Shown: positions 16,023 to 23,270 of the stretch, piece after piece
Position numbering within the stretch: position 1 is the first letter of the stretch
How the letters are laid out: every line of letters starts with the position of its first letter
Assembly: GCA_934358675.1 (NCBI GenBank)
Contig: CAKRKX010000024.1
Location: forward strand, 1-27,915
Source of the DNA: an uncultured Agathobacter sp.
GTDB taxonomy: Bacteria; Bacillota; Clostridia; Lachnospirales; Lachnospiraceae
Reading direction: 5' to 3'
DNA: 27,915 nucleotides
Program-made: the position numbers and the translations under genes
Notes under the pieces: model-generated
What the model was told of the DNA's origin: nothing
Seen by the model: the letters and a program-made list of their open reading frames with translations, nothing else
Database searches by the model: none

Positions 16023-16898
16023 ATGGACGAGATAACGCTGAAAGCACTGGCCAAGATCAATCTTGGGCTGGATGTGATACGAAGACGAGAGGACGGCTAT
16101 CATGAGGTGTGCATGGTCATGCAGACGATTCATCTGTACGACCGGCTGGATATTGCAAGAAGCCATGAGCCGGGAATCCGTATACAATCGAATCTGAATT
16201 TTCTGCCGGTGAATGAGAATAATCTGGTCTATAAAGCGGGTAAGCTTTTAATGGACGAGTTCGGCATCACGGACGGTGTGGATGTGAAGCTGACGAAGCG
16301 TATTCCGGTCGCTGCCGGTATGGCAGGAGGAAGTACGGACGCGGCATCGATGCTCTACGGAATGAATCAGATCTTCAATCTTGGTTTGTCGCGAAAGGCG
16401 TTGATGGAGCGCGGTGTGCAGATCGGAGCGGATGTTCCGTACTGCCTGATGCGAGGCACGGCTTTGGCACAGGGAATCGGAGAGAAACTTTCGCAGCTTC
16501 CGCCGATGGTGAAGTGTCCGGTGCTGATCGCAAAGCCTGCGGTATCCGTATCGACCAAGTTTGTATATCAGAATCTGAAGTTGGACGAGCACACCAAGCA
16601 TCCGGATATTGATGCTTTGATCGGCGCGATCAAACGAAAGGATTTCGCCGGAATCTGCGGCAATATGGGCAATGTGCTGGAGAGTGTGACGATTCCGAAT
16701 TATCCGGTGATCGCCGAGATCAAGGAGAAGATGATGGAAGCCGGTGCGGCGCATGCCATGATGAGCGGAAGCGGTCCGACTGTATTTGGTCTGTTTGAGG
16801 ATGAGGAGACGGCGCAGCGTGCGCGCGACGTTGTGAAGGACTCCGGACTGGCGCGTCAGGTGTATCTGACTTCGATCTACAATAACCGGCGCAAGTAG
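16023..16898 (+). CDS. ispE: 4-diphosphocytidyl-2-C-methyl-D-erythritol kinase IspE
   Basis: IspE is the ATP-dependent kinase of the methylerythritol phosphate pathway to isoprenoids. It is a 291-residue GHMP kinase. The N-terminal motif is KALAKINLGLDV with the catalytic Lys11, the phosphate-binding GHMP motif is PVAAGMAGGSTDA (95-107), and the catalytic Asp137 lies in GADVPYCL. The C-terminal GHMP motif is MMSGSGPTVFGLF. The length and motif order are typical. A GAGGG ribosome site precedes the ATG, and its own promoter lies upstream. The GntR-type gene follows, an arrangement also seen in other Clostridia. Confidence 0.97.
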   Translation: MDEITLKALAKINLGLDVIRRREDGYHEVCMVMQTIHLYDRLDIARSHEPGIRIQSNLNFLPVNENNLVYKAGKLLMDEFGITDGVDVKLTKRIPVAAGMAGGSTDAASMLYGMNQIFNLGLSRKALMERGVQIGADVPYCLMRGTALAQGIGEKLSQLPPMVKCPVLIAKPAVSVSTKFVYQNLKLDEHTKHPDIDALIGAIKRKDFAGICGNMGNVLESVTIPNYPVIAEIKEKMMEAGAAHAMMSGSGPTVFGLFEDEETAQRARDVVKDSGLARQVYLTSIYNNRRK

Positions 16899-16899
16899 T

Positions 16900-16918
16900 G
16901 CGTTGCGGAAACGCTTTT
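16900..16918 (+). terminator. Short hairpin with T run after ispE
   Basis: GCGTT (16900-16904) pairs with AACGC (16910-16914), followed by TTTT. The stem is only five bases, so it is a weak candidate terminator directly after the ispE stop. Confidence 0.4.
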
Positions 16919-17031
16919 GGAAGTAAATAATTCATTTGGGGTATATATAAAAGAGGTAGGTTACTTGATTTATAAAATCTGTGCGTGGAATTTTGACCGC
17001 GACAGACGAGACGAATGGAGAAGATGAAACG

Positions 17032-17706
17032 ATGACGGATGATTTGACACTGAATATGAATGCATACTTGCCACTGCGAGACGTCGTGTTTAACACACTT
17101 CGCGAGGCAATCCTTAAGGGTGATCTTAAGCCGGGGGAGCGCTTGATGGAGTTACAGCTTGCATCCAAGCTCGGCGTGAGTCGTACCCCGATCCGTGAGG
17201 CAATCCGCATGCTTGAGCAGGAAGGTCTTGCTGTTACCATGCCGAGAAAAGGCGCGGAAGTTGCGAAGATGACACTCAAAGACATGGAGGATGTGCTGGA
17301 GATCCGTGATGCTTTGGACGAGCTTGCGGTGCGCATTGCCTGTGAGAAGATTACAGATGAGCAGTTGAAACGTCTCACGGATGCCAAGGAGCTGTTTGAG
17401 ACGAGTACGAAATCAGGAGATGTCAAGATGATTGCGGAGGCGGATGTGAGTTTCCATGATGTCATCTATGAGGCAACCGGCAATTCGAAGCTGGAGACTC
17501 TTTTGAATAATCTGCGTGAGCAGGTGTATCGTTACCGTGTCGAGTACATCAAGGATCCGCAGAACTATCCGGTTCTGATCCGTGAGCATGAGGCAATCCT
17601 GCTTGCACTCAGGGAGCGCAATGTTGCGAAGGCGGAGAGTGCGATGCATGAGCATGTTGCCAATCAGGCGGCTGCGGTCAAGAATGTGATCCAGCAGCAG
17701 GAGTAA
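17032..17706 (+). CDS. GntR-family transcriptional regulator, FadR subfamily (FCD domain)
   Basis: This is a DNA-binding regulator of 224 residues. The winged helix-turn-helix spans about residues 13-75 (LKPGERLMELQLASKLGVSR, TPIREAIRMLEQEGL). The FCD ligand-sensing domain follows, with the Asp/His residues that usually bind a metal (EADVSFHDVIYEATG, IREHEAILLAL, AMHEHVANQ). The ATG at 17032 is preferred, since GGAG lies about 11 bases upstream. An in-frame GTG at 16981 would add 17 unconserved residues. FCD regulators often respond to carboxylates or sugars acids, but the effector here is unknown. A strong terminator follows. Confidence 0.92.
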   Translation: MTDDLTLNMNAYLPLRDVVFNTLREAILKGDLKPGERLMELQLASKLGVSRTPIREAIRMLEQEGLAVTMPRKGAEVAKMTLKDMEDVLEIRDALDELAVRIACEKITDEQLKRLTDAKELFETSTKSGDVKMIAEADVSFHDVIYEATGNSKLETLLNNLREQVYRYRVEYIKDPQNYPVLIREHEAILLALRERNVAKAESAMHEHVANQAAAVKNVIQQQE

Positions 17707-17736
17707 ATGAATATATTTGTCCGTGATGGACATTCT

Positions 17737-17768
17737 AAAGGATGAACGCTTGGCGTTCATCCTTTTTT
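17737..17768 (+). terminator. Intrinsic terminator after the GntR/FCD gene
   Basis: A perfect 13-bp stem (AAAGGATGAACGC 17737-17749 with GCGTTCATCCTTT 17753-17765) with a 3-base loop, continuing into a run of T. Confidence 0.92.
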
Positions 17769-17773
17769 CGTTC

Positions 17774-17840
17774 TGTCTAAAATTGTGTCCAACTTAGAAG
17801 TTACACCGAAGAAGGCTGTCGCTACATGGTTGGCACAATT
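17774..17840. repeat. Diverged partial copy of the loop/right arm of the germinant-operon palindrome, with its own inverted repeat
   Basis: Bases 17774-17803 match 19822-19851 at 25 of 30 positions (both begin TGTCTAAAAT and then have GTGT, CAAC and AAGT). In addition, AATTGTG (17781-17787) and CCAAC (17789-17793) pair with GTTGG (17829-17833) and CACAATT (17834-17840), so this stretch can form its own hairpin. A short open frame runs through it (LSKIVSNLEVTPKKAVATWL and a few more residues), with no ribosome site or recognised product. Confidence 0.5.
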
Positions 17841-17904
17841 GCAAAGTTGCAGAGAGTATATGGCATAGAATATGAAAATCTACAAGTATAACGGGAAGTA
17901 AAAA

Positions 17905-18125
17905 AAGATACCCAAAATTAAGAAACAGGAAAGCGTTTATAAATGCAGCGTGAAGTAAAACGTAAAAAGTTGAAAAAGATACCAGAAAACCAAGAAACGG
18001 GGAAAAGTTTATGAACGTAGCGTGCAGTAAAACATAAAAAAATTGAAAAAAAGATACCAGAAAACCGAGAAACAGGAAAAGATTTATGAATATAGTGTGA
18101 ACTAAAATGCTAAAAATCTGAGAAA
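17905..18125. repeat. Three imperfect A-rich tandem repeats of 71-75 bp upstream of the germinant receptor operon
   Basis: Equivalent GATACC positions occur at 17907, 17978 and 18053, giving steps of 71 and 75 bases. Each unit continues with AAGAAAC-GG-AAA, then TTTAT-AA, GTGNAGTAAAA and a run of A. A weaker fourth copy may follow (ACATACCAAGAGAGAAGAAATAGG). Unit lengths are not multiples of three, and no frame is preserved, so the repeat is non-coding. The spacing and divergence do not fit a CRISPR array. The stretch from 17769 to 18177 holds no gene that I can support. Confidence 0.75.
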
Positions 18126-18177
18126 CATACCAAGAGAGAAGAAATAGGAATGAAGCAGAAATATAGGAGATAAGTGA

Positions 18178-19701
18178 GTGAGTCGGGAGAAAACACGAAT
18201 TTCAAAAAATATAGATGAGAATATTGCGCGCTACAAGGAAATCTTCGCGGAATGTGCGGATATAAAAATGCGCACGATGCTGCTTGGAGCAAACCGTGGC
18301 ACGCGCTGTTTTCTTGCGTACATTGAGGTTGCGGTCAGCAACACATTGCTGGAAAATACGGCGCTTGGAAGACTGCTTGGCGCGCTTGAAAAGATTCCGG
18401 AAGAGAGCATGGTGAAAGTGCTCGATGCGAACGTGCTTGGAATCGTGGATGCGATGCCTTTTGAATATATTGAGGATGCGGCGGCGGGAATGTTGACCGG
18501 CGATGCGATCCTTTTTGTGGATGGCTACGATAAGGCACTCAAGATCGCCGACCGGGGATATCCGGGAATGGGCGTGCAGGAGCCTGACTCGGAGAAAGTG
18601 ATTCGCGGATCGAAGGAAGGGTTTACCGATTCGGTCAAGACGAACACGGCACTCATCCGCAAGCGCATCCGCTCCACGCGCGTCAAAGTGCAGGAACTCA
18701 ACCGCGGTGTCCGCTCGCACACTGCGATCGATCTTGTTTATATGGAGGATCTTGCGTATCCGTCCGTCATTGAGGAGATCAGGCGAAGGATCGAGGCATA
18801 CGAGATCGACGGCATTATGGACAGCGGTGTTGTGGAACAGCTGGCGGAGGAGAAGTGGTATTCGCCATTTCCGCAGTTTCAGACAACACAGCGTCCGGAC
18901 AGGGCGGCGCTTGCGGTCATGGAGGGGCGCGTGGTGCTTCTTTCGGACAATTCCCCGGTCGCGCTCATTCTGCCGACGGATCTTAATTCGTTTTTGAAAA
19001 CGAGCGATGATTACTACAACCGGTTTGAGGTTGCGACGTTTGCGCGGATTCTTCGGTACATGGCGGCTTTTTTCTCGATGACCTTGCCGGGGCTTTATCT
19101 GGCAGTCACGAATTTTCATACGCAGATTCTGCCGACGCCGCTTCTGCTTTCTTTCTGGGAAGCGCGGATCGGTGTGCCTTTTCCGGCGGCACTGGAAGTC
19201 ATACTGATGGAACTATCGTTTGAGTTGTTGCGGGAGGCGGGCGTGCGTCTGCCGGGGGCGATGGGAAATACGATCGGTATCGTGGGCGGTCTGATCATTG
19301 GACAGGCAGCGGTGGATGCGAATCTGGTCAGCCCGATCGTCGTGATCGTTGTGGCGTTCACGGCGCTTTGTTCGTTCTCGATTCCGAATGAGGAGTTCGC
19401 ATTCTCGTTTCGCATTCTCAAATTCTATATAATCACGTTGTCCGCGTGGCTCGGATTCTTCGGCTTTCTGCTCGGACTTCTGACGATTCTGATCCATCTG
19501 TCGCATCTGAAAAGCTTCGGAATTCCGTATCTGATGCCTTTTACCGGAGCGGACTTAACGGGCTATGAGGATATGCGTGATACGATCTGGCGCGCACCAC
19601 TTCGGAAGATGACAAGGCGGCCGATCTACGCAAGGCGCGGGGAGCGCGTGCGATTACGCAAAAAGGAAGGAGCAGGGCAGGATGCTTTCAAAGGAAAATA
19701 A
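18178..19701 (+). CDS. Spore germination protein, GerA family A subunit
   Basis: This is the A subunit of a nutrient germinant receptor, located in the spore inner membrane (507 residues, a normal length). A soluble N-terminal domain occupies about residues 1-280. Four or more membrane segments lie at about 287-450, with the family stretch LPGAMGNTIGIVGGLIIGQ and later NEEFAFSFRILKF. The C-terminus is basic and cytoplasmic. The start is GTG, with AGGAGA about 8 bases upstream. In the usual operon order a B and a C gene follow. Its last codons overlap an ATG (19682) that looks like a displaced start of the B gene. Forespore sigma-G control would be expected, but no convincing sigma-G promoter was found. 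Confidence 0.93.
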   Translation: MSREKTRISKNIDENIARYKEIFAECADIKMRTMLLGANRGTRCFLAYIEVAVSNTLLENTALGRLLGALEKIPEESMVKVLDANVLGIVDAMPFEYIEDAAAGMLTGDAILFVDGYDKALKIADRGYPGMGVQEPDSEKVIRGSKEGFTDSVKTNTALIRKRIRSTRVKVQELNRGVRSHTAIDLVYMEDLAYPSVIEEIRRRIEAYEIDGIMDSGVVEQLAEEKWYSPFPQFQTTQRPDRAALAVMEGRVVLLSDNSPVALILPTDLNSFLKTSDDYYNRFEVATFARILRYMAAFFSMTLPGLYLAVTNFHTQILPTPLLLSFWEARIGVPFPAALEVILMELSFELLREAGVRLPGAMGNTIGIVGGLIIGQAAVDANLVSPIVVIVVAFTALCSFSIPNEEFAFSFRILKFYIITLSAWLGFFGFLLGLLTILIHLSHLKSFGIPYLMPFTGADLTGYEDMRDTIWRAPLRKMTRRPIYARRGERVRLRKKEGAGQDAFKGK

Positions 19702-19710
19702 GATTATGAT

Positions 19711-19905
19711 AGGCGTTTGCGAAACTCTTGTGGTGTCTTGCTCGGGCTCGGCAGGCTCTGCGGCTGGCTTTTACGTTGCCACTTGTTATCCAAAATCAGG
19801 ATTTTGCAAATTCAATGATTTTGTCTAAAATCGTGTGCAACGTAAAAGTCAGCCGCAGAGCCTGCCGAGCCCGAGCAAGACACCACAAGAGTTTCGCAAA
19901 CGCCT
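19711..19905. repeat. Near-perfect 195-bp palindrome with 70-bp arms between germinant receptor A and B genes
   Basis: The left arm 19711-19780 is the reverse complement of 19836-19905 over 70 bases, with a single G-T pair (19767 with 19849). The arm starts AGGCGTTTGCGAAACTC and has a GC-rich middle (CTCGGGCTCGGCAGG). The 55-base loop contains two further small hairpins: CAAAATC/GATTTTG (19791-19797 with 19800-19806) and GATTTT/AAAATC (19817-19822 with 19827-19832). As RNA or cruciform DNA it would be Y-shaped. The T run expected of a terminator is missing. It splits a pair of genes that usually overlap or nearly touch. Confidence 0.93.
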
Positions 19906-19938
19906 AAAAGATTGTGAAAAGGGAAGGAGCAGAATGCC

Positions 19939-21153
19939 ATGTTTTCAAATAATAATAAGATTTCGACGAGGCAGGTGTTCCGCCTGTTTGTGTTTGATTT
20001 TATCGGGATGAGCACACTGGTGCTTCCGGCAAAGCTTGCGGGGGCGGTGCAGTGCGACGGCGTCTTTTCGATTGTGGTCGGTGGCGTGCTTTCGAGCCTG
20101 TATCTGTGGTATCTTGCGCGGTTCATGCGAGGGATGGACAGTGATCTCATACAGTACACGAAGAATACGCTGCCGCGGTGGGGCGCATTTGTGATGATGA
20201 TCCTGTTTGCAATCTATTGCATTCTTGAAGCGGGATACGGCGCATATATTTTTGCAGATGTTATGAAAAAAGGCCTGATCGGCGGCGAATCCTACACGCT
20301 TCTCCTTATATTGATCCTTGCGGTGGCGGCTTATGCGATCCAATCGGGGATCGAGAGCCGGGCGCGCGTGTATGAAATCTTGTTCTGGGTATTGTTTGTG
20401 CCGCTTTTTCTCCTGTTGTGGATTGCGGCGAGCGATACGACGGTGGAATATCTCGGACCGTTTTTCGCCACATCGGCATCGAATATTGTGTGGAACGGTA
20501 CGCGCGTCTTTCATTATCTGACACCGGTGTTTCTGATTCTGTTTTTTCCGGCCTATGTGAGAAAGGATGCGCAGAAGAAAATGGTCGGTGCGGTGTATGC
20601 GGCTTTATGGGTGGCGATTGCTGTCTTTGTCGTGTTCTATTTGATCCTGCTTGGAAGCTTCGGCGATAAGGCGATGGCGAATATGTGTTATCCGGCGCTC
20701 ACGCTGATGAGCAACATCCATCTGCGCGGAAGTTTCTTGAAGCGGCTGGATGCGTTTCTGCTCGCAATCTGGTTCTTTACGCTTTTTGCACTGATCAATG
20801 TGTTCCTGTTTTATGCCGAACAGTTGATTGCAGCGATTGCAGGGCTGATGGGAAAGATTTTTTCTGCCGGAACAGTGGATTCTACGGAAGCAGGAGAGGC
20901 AGAATCCGTGACTTCAAAAAAGGATGAGAGCTGGAAGAAATACAAAATGTATGAAAAATCTCGAAATAAAGTATGGACAACAGTGGCAGCAGTCATCTTT
21001 GTATTTGTTGTCGCAGAATGTTTCTGCTACGGCTCGTTTGCAGAATGGTTCGAAAGCTACACCGCTTATGTCGCGGTGCCACTTCTGATCCTGTTGCCGC
21101 TTATCATAGCTCTCTGGGGAAAGGCGAAAAAGCATGGTACAAAAAATAGTTAA
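19939..21153 (+). CDS. Spore germination protein, GerA family B subunit (GerAB/APC-superfamily)
   Basis: This is the B subunit of the germinant receptor, a membrane protein of the amino acid/polyamine/organocation superfamily thought to bind the germinant. The N-terminus MFSNNNKISTRQVFRLFVF is typical of the family, and about 10 membrane segments are visible in 404 residues. That is somewhat longer than the usual 360-370. The extra length is partly a hydrophilic, Glu/Ser/Lys-rich stretch at about residues 310-345, between the last helices. GGAAGGAGCAG lies 6 bases before the ATG. The gene overlaps the C gene by 20 bases. It is separated from the A gene by the 195-bp palindrome instead of the usual close spacing. 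Confidence 0.92.
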   Translation: MFSNNNKISTRQVFRLFVFDFIGMSTLVLPAKLAGAVQCDGVFSIVVGGVLSSLYLWYLARFMRGMDSDLIQYTKNTLPRWGAFVMMILFAIYCILEAGYGAYIFADVMKKGLIGGESYTLLLILILAVAAYAIQSGIESRARVYEILFWVLFVPLFLLLWIAASDTTVEYLGPFFATSASNIVWNGTRVFHYLTPVFLILFFPAYVRKDAQKKMVGAVYAALWVAIAVFVVFYLILLGSFGDKAMANMCYPALTLMSNIHLRGSFLKRLDAFLLAIWFFTLFALINVFLFYAEQLIAAIAGLMGKIFSAGTVDSTEAGEAESVTSKKDESWKKYKMYEKSRNKVWTTVAAVIFVFVVAECFCYGSFAEWFESYTAYVAVPLLILLPLIIALWGKAKKHGTKNS

Positions 21154-21781
21154 TCGGATCGGCGCAGCAGTAATGCTTCTGATCGCTGTCTGTAACCTGT
21201 CGGCGTGCAGTGCAACGGAACTCGAGGACCGGTGTTTTCCAATGATGGCAATCGCAGATGTCAAACAGGAGCGCGTGCGTTTTGCATACGGTTTTCCCGA
21301 ACTCAGCCAGAAGGACAACACGGATATTGAGGAGGCGGATGTTGGTGTGCCGCTCACGGAGGGCGGAAATCTGGCGGAGGCGCTTTCGGTCTATGAGGCG
21401 GAACTGAGCAATCTTGCTGACTGCAATCACATGAAGGTGTTTGTGATCGGCGAGTCGCTGCTTCGCGATAACGGACAATTCAATGAGACACTTGATTATC
21501 TTCGGGAGAGCGAGATTTTTCCGCGCAACACTTATGTCTGCGTGACCGGAGAGATTGAGACTTTACTGGAAAAAGCGGATTCGCTGCCGGAGGACGAAGG
21601 CAGCTATCTTGAAAAATTTCTGCAGCATCATGAGTCTGATCATGAGATTGCGCTGACAAACCTTGGAACGCTGCTCGATGAGCAGATCAATCAGCGGCTG
21701 ACGCTAAAGCTTCCCTATGTGAGTGTCGAGGACGATGCGATCGTGTGGACGCGGAACGTGGAGATTTCTTTCGCGGAGTGA
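21134..21781 (+). CDS. Spore germination lipoprotein, Ger(x)C family, apparently lacking the C-terminal domain
   Basis: This is the C subunit of the germinant receptor. A basic start and hydrophobic segment end in a lipobox LSAC, with Cys25 as the lipid-modified residue. The product would therefore be anchored in the outer face of the spore inner membrane. The rest resembles the N-terminal domain of Ger(x)C proteins (AIADVKQERVRFAYGFPEL, LADCNHMKVFVIGESLL, YVCVTGEIETLL). Family members are normally about 370-400 residues with a second domain; this one stops at 215, directly before a GC-rich repeat region. It may be a truncated or a naturally short form. The gene overlaps the B gene by 20 bases. 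Confidence 0.8.
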   Translation: MVQKIVNRIGAAVMLLIAVCNLSACSATELEDRCFPMMAIADVKQERVRFAYGFPELSQKDNTDIEEADVGVPLTEGGNLAEALSVYEAELSNLADCNHMKVFVIGESLLRDNGQFNETLDYLRESEIFPRNTYVCVTGEIETLLEKADSLPEDEGSYLEKFLQHHESDHEIALTNLGTLLDEQINQRLTLKLPYVSVEDDAIVWTRNVEISFAE

Positions 21782-21786
21782 TGCGC

Positions 21787-21905
21787 GGGGCGTATGCCCC
21801 GGGAAAAGATGGAATGCGCCCCGGCGAGAGAAGAAAGCGGGGCGCAGGAGAGGAAAAAAGGTGGAATCTGCCCCGGAGCGAGGGCAAAGCGGGGTGCAGG
21901 AAAAG
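21787..21905. repeat. Clustered GC-rich hairpins with a 52-bp tandem duplication between the C subunit gene and spoIIR
   Basis: GGGGC/GCCCC form a small hairpin (21787-21800). TGCGCCCC (21815-21822) pairs perfectly with GGGGCGCA (21839-21846). A second, diverged copy of that unit begins 52 bases later (TGGAATGCGCCCCGG at 21810, TGGAATCTGCCCCGG at 21862) and ends near 21905. A further GGGC/GCCC hairpin lies at 21948-21960, and CGCCCC recurs at 21921. An 81-codon frame runs through the region, but it is repeat-derived and has no ribosome site. Confidence 0.6.
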
Positions 21906-21982
21906 AATATGAATAAGTTGCGCCCCGTGGGACATCCTTATGGTATAGGGCAGAATGCCCGTACATAGTTGGAGGTCTGGTA

Positions 21983-22615
21983 ATGCGTAATAAGAAAAAC
22001 AGAAAATGGATACTTGTGAGTGGTCTGGCAATTGTTATGATAGCAGGCATGCTTCAAATGAATCATATGAATAAGCAAAACACAACCGACCCGCTCCAGC
22101 CCAAGATCGCCGAAAAAATTCTGCGTTTTCACGTGCTGGCAAACAGTGACAGCGAGGAAGACCAAAATGTCAAGAAAAAGGTCAGAGACGCAGTCGGTCA
22201 GCTGATGGGACCGAAGCTTGCGGGCAGCAGGAATTTGAAAGAGACGGAAAAAATCGTGCAGCAGTCGATGGATGAGATCGTGGAAGTCGCAACGGAGACA
22301 CTCGAGGCGAACGGATATGATTACGGCGCGAGCGCACGTCTTGCCAATGTGGAGTTCCCGGTCAAAAGCTACGGGGATTATACATTTCCGGCGGGGGAAT
22401 ATGAGGCGCTGCAGGTAACGCTCGGCGCGGGGCAGGGGCATAACTGGTGGTGTGTGCTCTACCCGAACATGTGCTTTCAGGGCAGTGTGTATGAGGTGGT
22501 GGAGGATGACGCGAAGGAAGCTTTGCGCGAAGTGCTGACACCGGAGGAATATGCGGATGTATTTACGCAGGGAAAGTTTGAGATACGGTTCAAATTCCTT
22601 GAATATTTCCGATAA
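21983..22615 (+). CDS. spoIIR: Stage II sporulation protein R
   Basis: SpoIIR is the signal made in the forespore under sigma-F and secreted into the intermembrane space. There it triggers SpoIIGA to cleave pro-sigma-E in the mother cell. The 210-residue product has a hydrophobic N-terminal segment at about residues 9-24 (membrane or secretion signal). The family hallmarks are LRFHVLANSDSEEDQ, SYGDYTFPAGEYEALQV, and GAGQGHNWWCVLYPNMCF. GGAGG stands about 8 bases before the ATG. No sigma-F promoter matching consensus was convincingly found in the repeat-rich upstream region. Confidence 0.95.
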   Translation: MRNKKNRKWILVSGLAIVMIAGMLQMNHMNKQNTTDPLQPKIAEKILRFHVLANSDSEEDQNVKKKVRDAVGQLMGPKLAGSRNLKETEKIVQQSMDEIVEVATETLEANGYDYGASARLANVEFPVKSYGDYTFPAGEYEALQVTLGAGQGHNWWCVLYPNMCFQGSVYEVVEDDAKEALREVLTPEEYADVFTQGKFEIRFKFLEYFR

Positions 22616-22653
22616 AACAGTTATGATATCTGTTGAATTGCAAAGGAGAAGCT

Positions 22654-23112
22654 ATGACCAAAGAAGTATTATTGTCGATCCGGGGCTTGCAGATTGCGCC
22701 GGATGATCAAAAAGACACAGTTGAAGTATATACGCCGGGCCAGTATTATTTTCGCAATGGCAAGCATTTTTTCTTATACGAGGAAGTGGAAGAGGGCACA
22801 AAGAAAGTGACCAAGAACGTCATCAAGGTGACGGACGATTACATGGAGCTCACGAAAAAAGGCCTTGTCAATGTACATATGGTTTTTGAGCGTGATAAGA
22901 AGAATGTCACTTATTACTACACACCGTACGGAAGCCTGCTTGTGGGCATTGATGCGTATAAGGTGGAAGTGGATGAGAAAGACAACGAGATCCAGATCGA
23001 TGTGGAGTATGCGCTTGAAGTCAACAATGAGCATCTTGCCAACTGCCATATCGGAATCAAGGCGAACCCGCAGGGAGGAGCCGCATTTACGCTGGTGGAA
23101 GAGAAATTATAA
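22654..23112 (+). CDS. DUF1934 family beta-barrel protein (YwiB-like)
   Basis: This 152-residue protein is of unknown function. It fits the DUF1934 (YwiB) family, whose structure is calycin-like. Family features are an opening strand LLSIRG, the stretch YYFRNGKHFFLYEE, YYTPYGSLLVGIDAYKVEV in the middle, and EYALEVNNEHLANCHIGI with a closing FTLVEEKL. The ATG at 22654 is used because AAAGGAG lies about 8 bases upstream; an in-frame TTG at 22633 would place that site inside the gene. It lies 38 bases after spoIIR and before a CIRCE element, so it is separate from the heat-shock unit. Confidence 0.85.
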   Translation: MTKEVLLSIRGLQIAPDDQKDTVEVYTPGQYYFRNGKHFFLYEEVEEGTKKVTKNVIKVTDDYMELTKKGLVNVHMVFERDKKNVTYYYTPYGSLLVGIDAYKVEVDEKDNEIQIDVEYALEVNNEHLANCHIGIKANPQGGAAFTLVEEKL

Positions 23113-23127
23113 AGAAAAAATAAATTA

Positions 23128-23154
23128 TTAGCACTCACACTTGACGAGTGCTAA
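23128..23154. promoter_or_regulatory. CIRCE operator (HrcA binding site) upstream of hsp20
   Basis: TTAGCACTC (23128-23136), a 9-bp spacer, then GAGTGCTAA (23146-23154). This is a perfect match to the CIRCE consensus bound by the heat-shock repressor HrcA. It overlaps the -35 box of the following promoter, the right position for repression. Confidence 0.97.
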
Positions 23155-23169
23155 TAATGGTGCTATAAC
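23141..23169 (+). promoter_or_regulatory. Sigma-A type promoter of hsp20, overlapped by CIRCE
   Basis: TTGACG (23141-23146), a 17-bp spacer, then TATAAC (23164-23169), with TGC before it (extended -10). The -35 box lies inside CIRCE. The transcript would have a leader of about 95 bases before the hsp20 start. Confidence 0.85.
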
Positions 23170-23270
23170 ATACTTGTAAACAAAAAGAACACCAATTTCA
23201 AACACAGGAAGCTGCCCATTGAGACAACAAAGTGATTTGAAGTTGCACAGTATACAAGGAGGAATGACTT

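Noticed and set aside
17905..18125. CRISPR-like repeats
   Set aside because: The units are 71-75 bases, imperfect along their whole length, with no short conserved repeat alternating with unique spacers and no cas genes nearby.
21723..21968. 81-codon plus-strand frame across the end of the Ger(x)C gene and the GC-rich repeats
   Set aside because: It overlaps a better-supported gene, has repeat-driven Arg/Gly composition and no ribosome site.
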